A stretch of 64,000 nt of DNA. Source: Pyrenophora tritici-repentis. Taxonomy: Eukaryota; Ascomycota; Dothideomycetes; Pleosporales; Pleosporaceae. The notes under the pieces are model-generated. The model had not been told where the DNA came from. It did no database searches and saw only the letters and a program-made list of their open reading frames with translations. The DNA is taken from assembly GCF_003171515.1 (NCBI RefSeq), contig NC_089392.1, forward strand, positions 310,001 through 374,000, written 5' to 3'. The translations under genes and the position numbers were made by a program. Numbering within the stretch: the stretch's first letter is position 1; every line of letters starts with the position of its first letter. Shown piece after piece: positions 21,450 to 30,824 of the stretch.

Positions 21450-22571
21450 TCAGGCTGCACCGAGAAACGCCCTCAATTTCGCAAGCTCTTCCACATCATC
21501 AACTTCGTTGACGACGCGATTGATTGCGCCATCGTCCCAAGCGATGCCATGCCAAAGCAGTACGCCCAAATCTCTCATCATCCTCACATCTTGTAGCTGT
21601 GCCTTCAAGTCCGGCACGGCTGCGACTAGGCGCGTCCAGAATAAGCCTCGAAGCTGCTCCGCGTCATCGAAATATACCCAGGTAAGTTCAGTGTTTTGAG
21701 ATGCTGGAACGACATATCCCAGCAGATGTTCAAGCCCGTACAGACAGGTCCCAAATGGCAGGTACTCCGCTTCCGCCCAATCTACTATGCCTGTGATTTC
21801 CCAAGTCTGCTCTTCGACAAGGATGTTCGATGGTATAAGATCGCCGTGATTCAACACCACTGGATAGTTAGTCATGCGCTGCACAGCACACAGTGCCTTG
21901 TCTGCTCTTTCTCTCAGCCAAGCATCGGGTAGACCAGCGGCAAGCTTCTCCAGTCTATGAACAATGCTTGAGCCAACCTTGCCTGAGCATCGCGAAAGCG
22001 TATCCAAGTTCTCGTCCATGGGCGAGTCGGCACGTGTAGTTCGGTCATGTGATGGTGTCTGCACCATCGATGAGGATACCCATGTATGCGCTATGAAGTT
22101 TGCAAAGCTGACGACAAGTCGCTGTAGCTTTAACCACGCCTGTTTACTGAGCGTGCATTTGCGCGGCAATAATCTTGTAAGAGACGTGCCGGCAAGTTTT
22201 TCCATCTCGTACGCCCACAATCCGCCAGGTAACAGCAGTTCGAGAGATTGCGTCATCGGTGCTAGCGACGCGTACATCTTGCTCGCGGCACACGCGGTGC
22301 TCACATCGAGGGTATGCGGCGGGGGCCGGAGTTGAACAATGAGTCCAGCTCTTCCTTTGATACCGTTTCCTCCCAGATTGCGGTGTGCATCGTCGTCTGC
22401 GCTATGTTCCGCGCGGTTTGAAGGTGTGATTAATAAGGTGTAACTGCAGTAACCCTGCTCCCCGAACTCTTCTACCTCACACCCTATATATCTTTTCCGT
22501 AATACTCGTAAACATGTCTCTCTATCCTCTTCACGTAGATCAAAGCGCTTCCAAAAATCTTGAGACGTCAT
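21450..22571 (-). CDS. aminoglycoside phosphotransferase (APH)-family kinase-like protein
   Basis: Single exon, 373 residues, ATG at 22571. The C-terminal lobe carries the APH/choline-kinase Brenner-type motif NHGDLIPSNIL (H242, D244, N249) followed by the metal-binding DWAEAE (D264). The N-terminal lobe has the expected acidic/aromatic start, a strand pair ending GLIVQLRPPP and a hinge-like GGLWAYEMEKLAGTSL. In fungi this large family is mostly uncharacterised; members phosphorylate small molecules or are pseudokinases, and resistance to aminoglycosides should not be assumed. The catalytic Asp and Asn are present, but the usual ATP-binding Lys in the first lobe is not obvious. No signal peptide or membrane segment. 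Family call is strong, substrate unknown. Confidence 0.88.
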   Translation of the reverse strand: MTSQDFWKRFDLREEDRETCLRVLRKRYIGCEVEEFGEQGYCSYTLLITPSNRAEHSADDDAHRNLGGNGIKGRAGLIVQLRPPPHTLDVSTACAASKMYASLAPMTQSLELLLPGGLWAYEMEKLAGTSLTRLLPRKCTLSKQAWLKLQRLVVSFANFIAHTWVSSSMVQTPSHDRTTRADSPMDENLDTLSRCSGKVGSSIVHRLEKLAAGLPDAWLRERADKALCAVQRMTNYPVVLNHGDLIPSNILVEEQTWEITGIVDWAEAEYLPFGTCLYGLEHLLGYVVPASQNTELTWVYFDDAEQLRGLFWTRLVAAVPDLKAQLQDVRMMRDLGVLLWHGIAWDDGAINRVVNEVDDVEELAKLRAFLGAA

Positions 22572-23077
22572 CGATTGTAAATAAAGATGGTAGTTGAGTC
22601 AGAAGTCGACGACGAGATCGAGCCATAGCACATGCCACATGCCGCGCAAGCCATCCCGTCTCTCATCACTTGGACGGGCTGTCGTAATCCTAAGTGCTGC
22701 TCAGAGTTAGGGTCGGATCATTTGGTGTGTCGCACTCTGTTGTGGTTCGCTGTAGTCTCGCACGTGCGTGTTGGAGTGGGAGGGAAGAGTGATAAAGCGG
22801 GGATATTTGCACTAGTATTGGTATTAGCCTATCTCCTCTCTAGCCATTCGACACACTCCAAAATCAGTAATACATAATTAAGCCTTTGTAAGTCTTGGAA
22901 TGTTATTGAAAATGCCGAATAATTGTAAGCAGTAGCCATCTGAAACCTATCAATAAGCTTGGTGGACCAATAAACAAGTCATTGTAAGGCTAGTACGGTA
23001 GAGTAGTGAGCTTTAATTTCTATAGTTAATCATTTCTGGTATAGTTATACCCTTGGTACAAAGGCCTCTTGCCACAT
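22572..23077. other. intergenic region, partly AT-rich
   Basis: 506 bp between the APH-type start and the stop of the next minus-strand gene. The right half (22860-23050) is AT-rich. No recognisable coding sequence. Confidence 0.4.
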
Positions 23078-24145
23078 TCATATTAAAACACATACTAAAG
23101 GTTGCCACATCGGTCCCTCGTCGCCCATGGCAAGCCAGTATCCCGCGCTCTCCACGCTCCCATCCTCATCTTCAGGTACCGGCAGCTTCAGCGGTGGGTA
23201 TGGGTAACGCTCGACCGACCTGTACTGCTCCCAAGGCTCTTCGCTATCTAAGCACCTCCATTTCATTCTGTGGTACGCTGCATCCTTGATCGGCGCTTCG
23301 CGTGGATGGTATAGATCTCTGCCCCAGGTCACGCGACATCCTCTTGACTTGAAATAAGCCCTTCTGGGCAGGTCCACTCTCATTTTACGCAACGACATGG
23401 TCCTGTAGAAGGCGTCGACCCAAGACAGCGCTGGACCGTTATTTATCTGGTCGCCTTGATCCTGGGACAAGATAACCAGGCATAGGGTGTGAATTTGATG
23501 GCAGTGCGTGGCAATGTTGTCGAGAATAGGCTTCAAGTGGTCCACGTTCCACATCAACTTGCCGCCGTCGTCCTGTTTACAGTGCGCCGTGATAAACACA
23601 TCGAGTTTAGTGATTGACGCGAGCCGATTGGTCGGGATCAACTTGGGGAGGTGAAGGAGCAGGGACTCGCTCCGAGTGCAGATCGTATTGGTAGAGTACA
23701 GTGCATCAATGCCTTGAGTGTACGCCTGCCTGCACGACAGCAGGAACCCCATAATTCCAACGCTTTCATGGTCCCGGCACTTTGGTTTGCTTTTGTGGAA
23801 GGTTGTCGGACACTGATCGTACCAGATGCTTATGTGAAGGTGTGTCCAATATATCTGTCGCCGTACCACAGGTTCGTAGCAGACAGTACTGCTCCACTGC
23901 CAGGTTTTCTCTAGACGGTCGATGTCTACATGGAAGGTACGCCCACCAAAGGCCATGGTAAGGATTATGTTCAGTATGTCGTAGGGTAGCTTGAAGAGAA
24001 GGCATGTTGGTGTATCAAACGATACTAGTGTGATAGGACGGCGTGGTGAGGGAAGAAACGGTGGCTGGTCCGTGGATTGCTTTTTCGGGCTCGGTTTGGA
24101 CCTGAAGTGTTTCTTGATCCAGTCCCTTAATTTGGCCATTGTCAT
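23078..24145 (-). CDS. DUF7730-like fungal protein
   Basis: Single exon, 355 residues, ATG at 24145. After a basic N-terminus (KKHFRSKPSPKKQ) the domain opens with FKLPYDILNIILTMAFGGRTFHV, which resembles the short F-box-like leader of fungal DUF7730 proteins (LP..IR..IY..). It continues with MGFLLSCRQAYTQGIDALYSTNTICTRS, matching the family's L..CR..Y.E....LYS.N.F pattern, then LHLPKLIPTNRLASITKLDVF. These proteins are numerous in Pezizomycotina and have no established function; an F-box-like role is only a suggestion. No signal peptide. The upstream region contains TATATA-like DNA near 24200-24210. Confidence 0.75.
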   Translation of the reverse strand: MTMAKLRDWIKKHFRSKPSPKKQSTDQPPFLPSPRRPITLVSFDTPTCLLFKLPYDILNIILTMAFGGRTFHVDIDRLEKTWQWSSTVCYEPVVRRQIYWTHLHISIWYDQCPTTFHKSKPKCRDHESVGIMGFLLSCRQAYTQGIDALYSTNTICTRSESLLLHLPKLIPTNRLASITKLDVFITAHCKQDDGGKLMWNVDHLKPILDNIATHCHQIHTLCLVILSQDQGDQINNGPALSWVDAFYRTMSLRKMRVDLPRRAYFKSRGCRVTWGRDLYHPREAPIKDAAYHRMKWRCLDSEEPWEQYRSVERYPYPPLKLPVPEDEDGSVESAGYWLAMGDEGPMWQPLVCVLI

Positions 24146-25142
24146 GATGTTGAAAGATGGGGAACGGGAAGAGAAAAGATAAGGAGGTGGGTGCCAAGCC
24201 TATATAGCCGCAGCCAAGGCGGGTGAAGTGGGTCACATAACTATCCTGTATAATAATGACGAGTAGGGTGTGACTACTTATAGCGTACAAGGTGGCGTTT
24301 ATCAAGGGGTAAGAAAGGGGGCAGCTGTTGATCCCGCTCGTTCGATAGCCTCTACAGCCTTGCAAATACTGTACAAGTTCACCATCAACGACCGCCACTA
24401 ACCTCGAAAATTCATTAAATTCAGATAGATCGGCTTCTTCAGGACCTAAAGGGCAGCCAAGGAGGACTCGTTCTATGCGCAGTGTTCTTATTTTAAGTAC
24501 AGTTATGCTTTAAAGTCCGACCAGGAACAATGGCAAGCCCAACTACAACTTGCCAAAAATACCAACAAATATAGCGAGCAACTTCAAGATGAATAGCCTC
24601 TGAGATCGGACCAACAGTTGCTAGAAGCCGCTAGCCATTAGGTACACCTTGTTTATACATGGTATAGTACAGAACAGCATTGAAAAGCTGCTACGTAGAT
24701 GTATCCGTTTAACATATGACTAGCCCTATCCATGACACACCTTGGTTCCGGGCAAAGAACTGCTTTTACTAGAATTAGCCGTATAAGTTAGCGAGATCAT
24801 TGCAGGTTTGATTAGCTGTAGCCTGTTGGAAGGCCTTGCAGTTGGAAAGCATGGGTCCGTGAGATAAAATCGGCGTGGAACTTGAGTCAGCTGTAGGTAG
24901 CACGACATATATGTACCTGGTGTGCTCTGTGAACTCAGGCTGGCCCACCATCTAGGACCTCAATCACTCGTTAAGCCACTCATTTCTCCAGCCGTTTAAT
25001 CACTGGTCTATCATGCACCTCTACCCCATCTTTATTGTTGGCATTTTTCTGGCGTTCGTGGAAGGGGTTCTCGATGGCAGTATGTGAGCTCAATTCCCGA
25101 GGACCTTCACAGCCAGGCTGCCCCGGGAACTGAGGTTCTGAC
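24146..25142. other. AT-rich gene-poor region with possible coding relic
   Basis: No intact gene. A 48-codon open stretch on + (24450-24595, ended by TAG) encodes a Gln/Lys/Glu-rich, coiled-coil-like peptide (SDQEQWQAQLQLAKNTNKYS) with in-frame stops on both sides, which could be a gene relic. Otherwise nothing recognised. Confidence 0.35.
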
Positions 25143-25915
25143 ATGACGTTTGGTATGGGTATGCCTGAACACACTGGTCGTAATGTGAGTGTTTTTACAA
25201 TCACTCACATAATATCTCAATGTACATCCTACTCACAACCATAGTTCCACCACGAAGCCGGCCACCTAACCATAGCCTCCTTGGCCCTCTCCGAACTCAT
25301 GGACCTCCGCTCAATCGTCCTCGGAGTTAAGCCCCCTGCGTGTACAGTTAAAGACAAATTCACATTCTCTTATCCACAAGCAGCAGACAAAAACACCCAA
25401 GAAGAACACGACTACGTCATCACCCTCAGCAACGACATCTTAGCCTTTTCCAAAGACCAATGCATTGAATCCATGAAGAAGCTCATAAACTCGTGCGACA
25501 CAAAAGATGGCCCCATAGACTAGAAGTCTGGCGGCCGCTACATCCTCGAAAACGGCGACTACAAGCACGAACTCCACCCGCGCCGCAGCAACCGTCCGTG
25601 GCCGCCTCCCCGCCTGCTTATGGCCGCTGCGAGGGCTGGTACAAGGCCTTCTTCGGTCAGTATACTGTCGAGGACGCTGGGTTTGCGACGTGGGATTATG
25701 GACAGAAGACTTTGCTGCCGAATATGAATGGGTGTTATGGATTGGGAACTACAGCGTGGAAGTTTGAGTATCGAGATAAACCTGCGGATCATGGTAGGCA
25801 TGAGTGGATGGCGATGTTTAAGACGCCGATTTGGGTGAGGGCGAGGTGTTGGAATAATAATAAGATTGTCAAGGCGGTGAATGGGTGGCCGGGGGGATGT
25901 AGGGGGAACGACTAG
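25143..25915 (+). pseudogene. broken gene of a fungal secreted-type hypothetical family
   Basis: Pieces of one protein lie in order but cannot be read through. A short exon (25143-25184, ending PEHTGRN) can be spliced over 25185-25244 (GTGAGT..CATAG) to FHHEAGHLTIASLALSELMD. That frame then meets TAG at 25521-25523, inside a conserved-looking segment (DGPID stop KSGGRYILENGDYKHELHPR). About 75 bases on, a shift of frame near 25600 is needed to reach YGRCEGWYKAFFGQYTVEDA and the Cys-containing end (MFKTPIWVRARCWNNNKIVK..CRGND). From memory of the family, intact relatives have a Trp where the TAG sits and start with a signal peptide, which is missing here. One stop, one frameshift and a lost N-terminus make it a pseudogene; sequencing error could explain at most part of this. 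Confidence 0.7.
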
Positions 25916-26563
25916 GTAGGGGTGGTGGAAGTGTGTTGCGCGTTCTATTGGCTTTGTACTTATGTTTCGCTTTTTAATACCAAGTGCGCTTCAATTTGTG
26001 AAGGAATCTAAGAGAAATACAAATGAAAACTTATATGAGTATTACACTGACGTAGATGCTCGAGAGCTTAGCGCTTATGTTGACCTCCATTCCCATACGC
26101 ATCCAAGTACCCAGGTACCGTTCGCAATGCTTTGCATCGAATCACTGTGCATATCTAGGTATCTCGCGAAATATATTACGATACCGATTGCCTCTGCTCT
26201 GAGCAGCGATTTGAGGCGTAGACATTACAGATCCCCATACCGCATAGATGCATGGAAAGGAATACTCCCTTGTAGAATCCATAGTGGTTGAGACTAGCAT
26301 GAGCATGAAAAGAATGTTCAGATGCGCCATCCATGGTAAAAAGCTCTTCGTCGCCAGGATCCAATTCACTGGGCATTGTAGCCGTATAGACCTTGGACGA
26401 ATCTACTGCGACTACACAGAGTTTCCACCCTATTTCACGTGCTAGACTCAACATACATAGTGAATACATGTAGATACATGCGTACCTGCAATTGTGTATA
26501 CATCATGCCACTGGGAATTATTTTTCTGGTCGTATAAAAGCTCTTCATACTAAGAAGCATAGA
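25916..26563. other. intergenic region upstream of the MITE
   Basis: No convincing gene. A minus-strand frame at 26176-26469 (97 codons from ATG) resembles nothing known to me. A TATAAAAG box lies at about 26533-26540, some 170 bp before the start codon of the next gene and a plausible promoter element for it. Confidence 0.4.
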
Positions 26564-26707
26564 GAAGCATGCAGACTCCGCAACAATCAATCGATTGACA
26601 TGATTGATTCCTATATAGGTTAAAGAATTACTTCATTAGGCAGCCTTTAACCTAGATAGGAATCAATCATGCCGATCCGATTGATTGTTGCGGAGTCTGG
26701 AAGCATG
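26564..26707. mobile_element. hAT-like foldback MITE with 8-bp target-site duplication
   Basis: Left arm 26572-26625 and right arm 26645-26699 are inverted repeats of 54 and 55 bp that differ by three substitutions and one base gap, around a 19-bp centre. The termini are CAGACTCCGC..GCGGAGTCTG. Exactly flanking them is the direct repeat GAAGCATG at 26564-26571 and 26700-26707. An 8-bp duplication with CA-G-type termini fits the hAT superfamily. The 128-bp element codes for no transposase and would depend on an autonomous relative. The differences between arms are mostly C/T or G/A changes. It sits directly on the 5' end of the gene that follows. Confidence 0.85.
26569..26620 (+). promoter_or_regulatory. 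two upstream ORFs created by the MITE insertion
   Basis: The ATG in the left target-site copy (26569) now opens a 9-codon frame ending TGA at 26598, and a second ATG at 26600 opens a 6-codon frame ending TAA at 26620. Both lie within the left arm, ahead of the main start codon. If transcription starts upstream of the element, they could reduce translation of the main frame. Confidence 0.5.
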
Positions 26708-27718
26708 GCTTTCCAGTTCACTTACACAGAGATCAGCATACTCCCGAAACTCCTGGCGAATATGCAGAACGACATCTCCCCAATGACTAACCAGGCTGGC
26801 CCGGTTACGCAGACTCCTACCGAGCTCGAGATGATGTCTATTGATATGTATTACCCGACCCCCGTTGACAACAGTCGCGACATGTCGTTTGATCATACAG
26901 ATTACTACGATTCTGACCCGATATCAATTGATGATGACCCAGATTCCTGGATCACCGAGGAACAGAAGGCTGGACTGGACGAGTTTGCCCACATGCTCGA
27001 GGATATGGGCATTGCACACATGAATTTCAACGCCTCTGTGCCTACTGCAGATGACGAGGCAGGTTCCGGCACCTCTCCCATCTCTGTAGATGTACAGTCC
27101 CCCCTCTCTTCGGTTGATTCCGATTCCGATGATGAGCCCGATGAGCCCGAGGATCCCAAGCGTTGGCCTTCTATCAACCCCTTCAGCGACGAGATTTTGC
27201 TTGCAAATGTGACTTTCTGCCATGAGAAGGCGCCTTCAGAGGAGCTTGACAGCCTGATCTTCTTTGCCATGGAGTACGTCCGTTCCGTCCGTTTCCTCAA
27301 GGTGAAGAAGCGGTGGTCCAAGATGCGCCGTGGGGCCTGGATGCGGGAAGTCGACCTTCTCACCAAGGCAGTTACGAAGCGCAAGAGCAAGCTCCAGCTC
27401 TGGCGGCCACTTCACCAGACCCTTGTCCTGTACCATTCGAACGTTGGAGATGTCGCTAAAAACAGGCGTGTTTTGTTTAAGCGTTTTATCATGGCTCATA
27501 TGGCGAAAGTGGCTCGTTTGCAGATACAGGCCAACAAGGAGGCAGTGGAAGAATTACTGGCACGTCGCAAGATTAGGCTTTGGCAACCTTTTTGTACATA
27601 TGTGCGCAAGGTAGTCGCTAAGGACTGTTCTAACCGTGGTAGCTTGTTGCTGGGCAAGGTTGCAGAGTTTCAAAACCTCACTGTCGCGATGCCTCGCAAT
27701 TGGTTTTGGGTTGATTAG
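26705..27718 (+). CDS. hypothetical protein with acidic N-terminal half and basic helical C-terminal half
   Basis: The ancestral start is taken as ATG 26705, which lies in the right target-site copy of the MITE; the product is 337 residues (MAFQFTYTEISILPKLLANM). An in-frame ATG at 26669 inside the right arm would add 12 residues encoded by the transposon. Residues ~45-150 are acidic and Ser-rich (SDSDDEPDEPEDPKRWPS). The rest is basic and helical with many Trp/Arg/Lys (FLKVKKRWSKMRRGAWMREV, KRKSKLQLWRPL, ARRKIRLWQPF). No signal peptide, membrane segment or known domain is recognised. Long uninterrupted length and consistent composition support real coding; function unknown. Confidence 0.65.
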   Translation: MAFQFTYTEISILPKLLANMQNDISPMTNQAGPVTQTPTELEMMSIDMYYPTPVDNSRDMSFDHTDYYDSDPISIDDDPDSWITEEQKAGLDEFAHMLEDMGIAHMNFNASVPTADDEAGSGTSPISVDVQSPLSSVDSDSDDEPDEPEDPKRWPSINPFSDEILLANVTFCHEKAPSEELDSLIFFAMEYVRSVRFLKVKKRWSKMRRGAWMREVDLLTKAVTKRKSKLQLWRPLHQTLVLYHSNVGDVAKNRRVLFKRFIMAHMAKVARLQIQANKEAVEELLARRKIRLWQPFCTYVRKVVAKDCSNRGSLLLGKVAEFQNLTVAMPRNWFWVD

Positions 27719-30700
27719 GTGAGTGAGAGGTTGGTGGGTTGAGTGTTTATGTGTGTATACACTGCCCAAGAGGATAGGGGATGATTTTGCGAATAACTAA
27801 CCAAAAAATAAAAATGATAGAACTAAACTTTCTGCAAGGCTTTATGACGGTGATATACAAAAATGTGATACGTACCTAACAAGAATTCTTCGCGTTTCCA
27901 CAGTGGACGTGCGATCGACTTTACATGATAAGCTATCCCGCAGACAGCATAACGAGACTCCTTGTTCATTACAAACAAAGGACGAAGAGCCCCCCTTGTA
28001 CAGCCCCACTCTCTCTACACACACGCGCGCGCAACTCTTTCACAACCCCACCCCACTTACCAACCTATCTTTCCCTTCACACACCCTTCACACCAAGAAA
28101 AATAATATGTCTTCTTTTCCACGTGAGCGGTGAGTAGGAGAGAAGGGCGCGCGAAAAAGCAGTCCTGAAACACCACGCGAACGATCATCACGAACAAACT
28201 TCTTCACCCTACCCGGTCTTTTAACCCGGTCCTATCATAGAACATGCACGCATATATTTAGATCGAGGTTGCGACTGACTACGATGGAAAAAAAAACTCC
28301 GGTGACATGGACACGAGGAGGAAAAGACAAGTCGGGAACGAGTAGGAATGAGTAGGAATGAGCGCCGGTCGGGGTGTTGTTCTGTGAGGGTGGTGGTTAT
28401 AGAAATATGGTTTTGTATACGGTAGATGTTATTGGGAGACGGAATCTAGTATATATCTTGATTAGTAGGAAACAGTTGCGAGTTGGAATGTGGGTGTGGT
28501 GGTGCAACAACACATAACTAAGCAACAGAACGCATGCCATGCCTCCCACCCCTCAAACATGCCCCACAACGCCATCCCAGCAACCAGGTCCACACATCCA
28601 CCCCCCTAAGTACAAAACCTACGTAAGTCTCACCCTCACCATCATCATCACGATCACGAAAAGCCGCCGAAATAACCATGGCCATCATTCCCCCCTCTGA
28701 CATCATCTCAGCGACGATCTCCCTCGTGTAATGTACGTTACAATCCCTATCCCTGACCAAGCGTAAGCATGGCTAGGGGTTTCTCTTCGATCGCGAATTT
28801 TGACAGCGTAAGCAACACCAAAACACCAACATAGTAATTAAACAAAAACAAAATGATGATACAACACGAGGATTGCTGAATACAGGCATGACATGCAAAG
28901 ACGACGACGACGACACGTAAGTAACGTGGATGTTGCGCATTGCATCGTATCGCGTACAAGCATCCTACCCCTACCCTACCTTACCGCGTAAGTAAGTAAG
29001 CATCTGTAAGTACCGTAATTCAGGCCCACCACCAGTCGCAGCAGCCTTACCGTACCGTACCCACACATTAAGCAATCTAGGCCTACCTATGTACCACTCG
29101 CGCCCCTGGTCCCCAAAACGCCACACACGCGAAAAGAAAAGAGGATCTCGTGTTTCTACATCTCGTCTCGTCTCGTGTGCTCTCGTGCTGTGCCGTCCCC
29201 ACCACCCGTGTCCAGGCCCCGATGAAGAATTTCCGAAGAAAGAAGCCGTGCGTGAGCGAGCGAGGGGGGGTGGAGTGTCAGCAGCGAGGAAGACGGAGAA
29301 GGCGGAGGATGGATAGGTAGGGGAAGAAGAGATGATAGAGAGCATGTGATGCGAATACACAGCTACAGCCAGTAAGTATCACGACCAACATTAAACCATC
29401 CGAGACTAACCTCCTACCATAACCCATAATCCCAGATCCACCCCCGCTCAGACCCCCTAAAGCGCCGCGCCGCGTCCGCCCGCGCTCGCCCAAAAAAACG
29501 TGGAGAGCTGAAGAAGAAAAGCCGGTAAACCTTAATTCATACTAGCGCATACATGGAGACGGTTAGTGTGGGAAGAGCATGCGCTAAGGGAGTTTTGCTG
29601 GACTGGACGGGAGGGGACGGGAGTGGGTGATGTGTGCGAATTCCTTGTCGCGTTCTTCATGTCTGGTCTGGCCTGGTTCTGATCTAACCTGAAGACACAC
29701 GACACGTGCCGTCCGCTCAGGCAACCCATCTCGCGGGCTAGATGCGCAGCAATTAGCCCGTCAGGTCTAGACGTGTACCGTACATACACTATGGGAATCT
29801 CGCTGTCTGGTCGCGCGGTCCCTTCGCTTACACAGCAGCGATATGGCGTTTAGCCTAGCGCGCAGCTCTAGGGCTAGACTAAGGTAAGCCTCGTCTGACG
29901 ATGAACCGGCGAAATAAACATGTTAGTGAGAAAGAGAGAGAAAAACACAGACGGACCGGTCGATGTTCCTAGACGCGGTTACCGCATCATCGTCGGCCGG
30001 CCGATTCGGCGTTGATGCCCGCACCGAATGGCAAGCGATATGAGTGTGGTTGCCTAAGGCAGACGCGGACGCGGAGAGTCGGTGTAGAGTATGTACCGGT
30101 AGTTAGGCAGTTAGGCAGTGGTAGGAAGAAATGTGTGTGTTTGTATCGGCGAACAGAACGTTCAGGCGTACCATTCATAACGTTAGTTGGGTAATGAATG
30201 CAAAGGGAGGGATAATTCTTCAGTAATCACTGTCACAAAAAAAAGCGGTGTATATCGTGACTCTGGCCATTGAACGTGCAAGCAGTGTATCAACAATATG
30301 AATATTAACCGTGCATATAACATGTGCGTCTCCATTAAGAATTCTATGTAAAGCCCTTTTCCAGGCCATTTGAAGAGCCGTGTAACAAAGGAAAAGACGA
30401 AAAAGAAAAAAGCCATAAAGGGTATATTGGTGCCGAAACTGTACTGAGAACCAAATCGATGTGTGTTGTTTCCTCTTTGAGAGAAAAGGGAAAGAAAAAA
30501 AAAGCCCCAAGACGCCTTGTTTAATGCCGGGTCGTCGCAAAATGGACGACGATGATGTGGCGCCGTTGTGTAGCGCGATATGCATGATCTGACAGATGTG
30601 CTGCGGATGAGGGTGTACAAACAAGCGTCCGGTCTGTGTTGCGCGTTCCCGGACCTACGTGTGTAGCGTGAAAAAAAAGTACACGGTCACAGTCACGGTC

Positions 30701-30824
30701 ACGTTCCGTCGTCTGTTACTTTTCTATGCCATCGGGGAAGAAGGAGGAAAAGATGCCGGGTATGCCGATAGTGGATACTGCTAGACGATGCTAACGATGT
30801 AGGGTTTGTTGTTGTTGGACAGGA
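27719..30824. other. 3.1-kb gene-free gap between convergent genes
   Basis: Both flanking genes end here, so no known promoter needs this space. No long frame with family resemblance exists on either strand. A CT/AC-rich stretch at 28005-28110 is followed by an ATG (28108) and, 23 bases on, a good splice donor (GGTGAGTAGG), which looks like the start of a transcript, but no matching downstream exon was found. Scattered simple repeats such as TCTCG (29160-29180) and GTAA (28988-29000) occur. It may hold a non-coding RNA. Confidence 0.4.

Noticed and set aside
26176..26469. 97-codon minus-strand frame upstream of the MITE
   Set aside because: No recognisable domain; overlaps the likely promoter of the following gene.
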